Origin: Agaribacillus sp965228415
Lineage (GTDB): Bacteria > Bacteroidota > Bacteroidia > Cytophagales > Cyclobacteriaceae
Direction of reading: 5' to 3'
NCBI GenBank assembly: GCA_965228415.1
Contig: OZ245814.1
Location: 6,386,001 to 6,450,000, forward strand
Length of the DNA stretch: 64,000 nucleotides
The position numbers and the translations under genes were made by a program. A model generated the notes under the pieces. It ran no database searches, was not told the DNA's origin, and saw only the letters and a program-made list of their open reading frames with translations. This document shows, piece after piece, positions 63,102 through 64,000 of this stretch (the first letter of the stretch is position 1; every line of letters begins with the position of its first letter).

Positions 63102-63845
63102 TTAGAGGTTTATGTAAGCAATTAGGTTTTCTAAATCGCATTTTGTTTTTAGAGGTAAAACAAAACTGCAAATATTACGCTTCCAATTAAAAGAGATTGC
63201 TTTGTATTGAGCGAAATTTTTGAAGGTACTATAGTGAAATTGACCTTTACTATAAACTTCACCAATTTCATAAACATGCATCGGGGCCGTTAGGCCGGTG
63301 GTGAGTACCTTTGACAAAGCTTCTTTGATCGTCCATAGTTCAAGCATGAAGATATCCTCCCTCAATCCCGCAGGTCTGGATAGCATTTTTTCTTTTGCGG
63401 TAAGTTGTGAAGCAATTGCTTCCGTAGCCTCGTTGTTGTGAGATTCAATATCGATGGCCATGGGATGTTCACGAGGAAATACCAAACAGGAAGTAAATGA
63501 TGAGCTATGTGAAATACTAAAACCCGGAGGATTGAGCACAGGGTAATTCAATAGTGGCTGATTAAATACGCCGGACCGTATAATTATTTTGCGCAGATCC
63601 GGTTCGTGTAAAAAGTGGGATAACACACTTTTGGCGAGATATCTGCCGGAAAGGAAACTCTTTTTTCTGGCCTCATAACGATAGGTACCATAGTGCGCTA
63701 ACTCGCTTGGGTGCAAGTATTTTTCTATCGGTGAATTATTATTGTTGTTATCCAGGATTCCCAGGCAGGCTGTTGACGTCCAGCCATTCCGTTGTAAAGG
63801 AAGGTGGATGCAGCCGGGCTCTGTATAATCGTGAATTATTGACAT
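63102..63845 (-). CDS. 4'-phosphopantetheinyl transferase superfamily protein
   Basis: 247 residues from ATG 63845; a TTG at 63893 gives 16 more residues that are not family-like. The Sfp-type motifs are present: FSISHSSSFTSCLVF, then AIDIESHNNEAT with the metal-binding Asp and Glu, and WTIKEALSKVLTTGL with the essential WxxKEA helix. It transfers phosphopantetheine from CoA to an acyl or peptidyl carrier protein in the cytoplasm. No carrier-protein or synthase gene is in the window, so its partner is unknown. Confidence 0.92.
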   Translation of the reverse strand: MSIIHDYTEPGCIHLPLQRNGWTSTACLGILDNNNNNSPIEKYLHPSELAHYGTYRYEARKKSFLSGRYLAKSVLSHFLHEPDLRKIIIRSGVFNQPLLNYPVLNPPGFSISHSSSFTSCLVFPREHPMAIDIESHNNEATEAIASQLTAKEKMLSRPAGLREDIFMLELWTIKEALSKVLTTGLTAPMHVYEIGEVYSKGQFHYSTFKNFAQYKAISFNWKRNICSFVLPLKTKCDLENLIAYINL

Positions 63846-63944
63846 GCAGACATTGTTTGTGCCAGTACATTGTTCATCCCCAAATGGGGTCAAATGAAAT
63901 AGAACATGGGCTTTAGCTGGTCATATAATTATTTGTTTGTTTCT

Positions 63945-64000
63945 TTATTTCGTCTGATCGATCCAGGATAAATAACGCAGCGGGAGATCGGTTGATCTCC
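63945..64000 (-). CDS. Possible C-terminal end of an upstream gene
   Basis: An open frame enters from the right edge and stops at 63945 (RSTDLPLRYLSWIDQTK). Only 17 residues are visible, so it cannot be identified; it is recorded only as a possible partial gene preceding the PPTase gene on the same strand. Confidence 0.25.
   Translation of the reverse strand, partial: RSTDLPLRYLSWIDQTK

Noticed and set aside
1..64000. tRNA, rRNA or mobile elements
   Set aside because: Reading both strands I found no cloverleaf-like segment, rRNA-like sequence, transposase, integrase or terminal repeats; the absence is by eye and not by a covariance search.

Overview
The window looks like chromosomal DNA from a free-living, probably marine or soil, member of the Bacteroidota, most likely order Cytophagales. 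The evidence is a type IX secretion C-terminal sorting domain on a peptidase, several FtsX/MacB-type solo permeases, a PadR/PspC/DUF2807 envelope-stress operon, Bacteroidota-style promoters (TTTG, 19 bp spacer, TAnnTTTG) and lipoproteins with short lipoboxes. I see no rRNA, tRNA, CRISPR array, insertion sequence or prophage. Gene density is high and most units are short operons.

Layout: 1-1.3 kb, a Crp/Fnr regulator tail and a crotonase. 1.5-5.1 kb, an acetyltransferase and a GbsR-type regulator with a linked membrane protein, TIGR01777 epimerase and methyltransferase; near-identical palindromes lie in front of both the regulator and the downstream genes. 5.2-11 kb, DinB-like protein, phosphosugar mutase, an acidic protein and two glycosyltransferase genes, one a fusion of two GT2 domains. 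11.3-24.4 kb, two exported rhodaneses, two solo ABC permeases, DUF3109, a DUF3352-like membrane protein, MscS and DUF763. 24.6-27.9 kb, an SPFH / membrane protein / Arc-type repressor operon with tandem 11-bp repeats upstream, then a beta-barrel and a lipoprotein. 28.1-33 kb, an ECF sigma factor, a membrane TPR putative anti-sigma factor and a convergent TPR-CHAT protease. 33-44.3 kb, a trpS gene with a frameshift, a TPR protein, a quinone-oxidoreductase-like enzyme, a complete RND tripartite efflux operon, a MaoC hydratase and a phosphoesterase. 44.4-52.6 kb, a VPS10/sortilin-like repeat protein, an M1 and an M28 peptidase, and a cystathionine gamma-synthase-like enzyme. 52.6-58.3 kb, lipoproteins, a TetR regulator with an operator inside its own promoter, and a second sigma/anti-sigma/outer-membrane operon. 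58.3-64 kb, PspC-DUF2807 plus PadR, a membrane GAF sensor and a phosphopantetheinyl transferase.

The recurrent theme is envelope sensing and regulation: two sigma/anti-sigma pairs and four one-component regulators (GbsR, PadR, TetR, Arc-type), each of the four with a candidate DNA site nearby. The most unusual module is the sigma / TPR anti-sigma / TPR-CHAT protease set at 28-32.6 kb, which resembles in outline the protease-controlled sigma release known from CRISPR-associated Craspase, but with no CRISPR components present. Two genes are apparently broken or oddly started (trpS frameshift; sigma factor without an ATG/GTG/TTG start) and need checking against the reads before biological interpretation.
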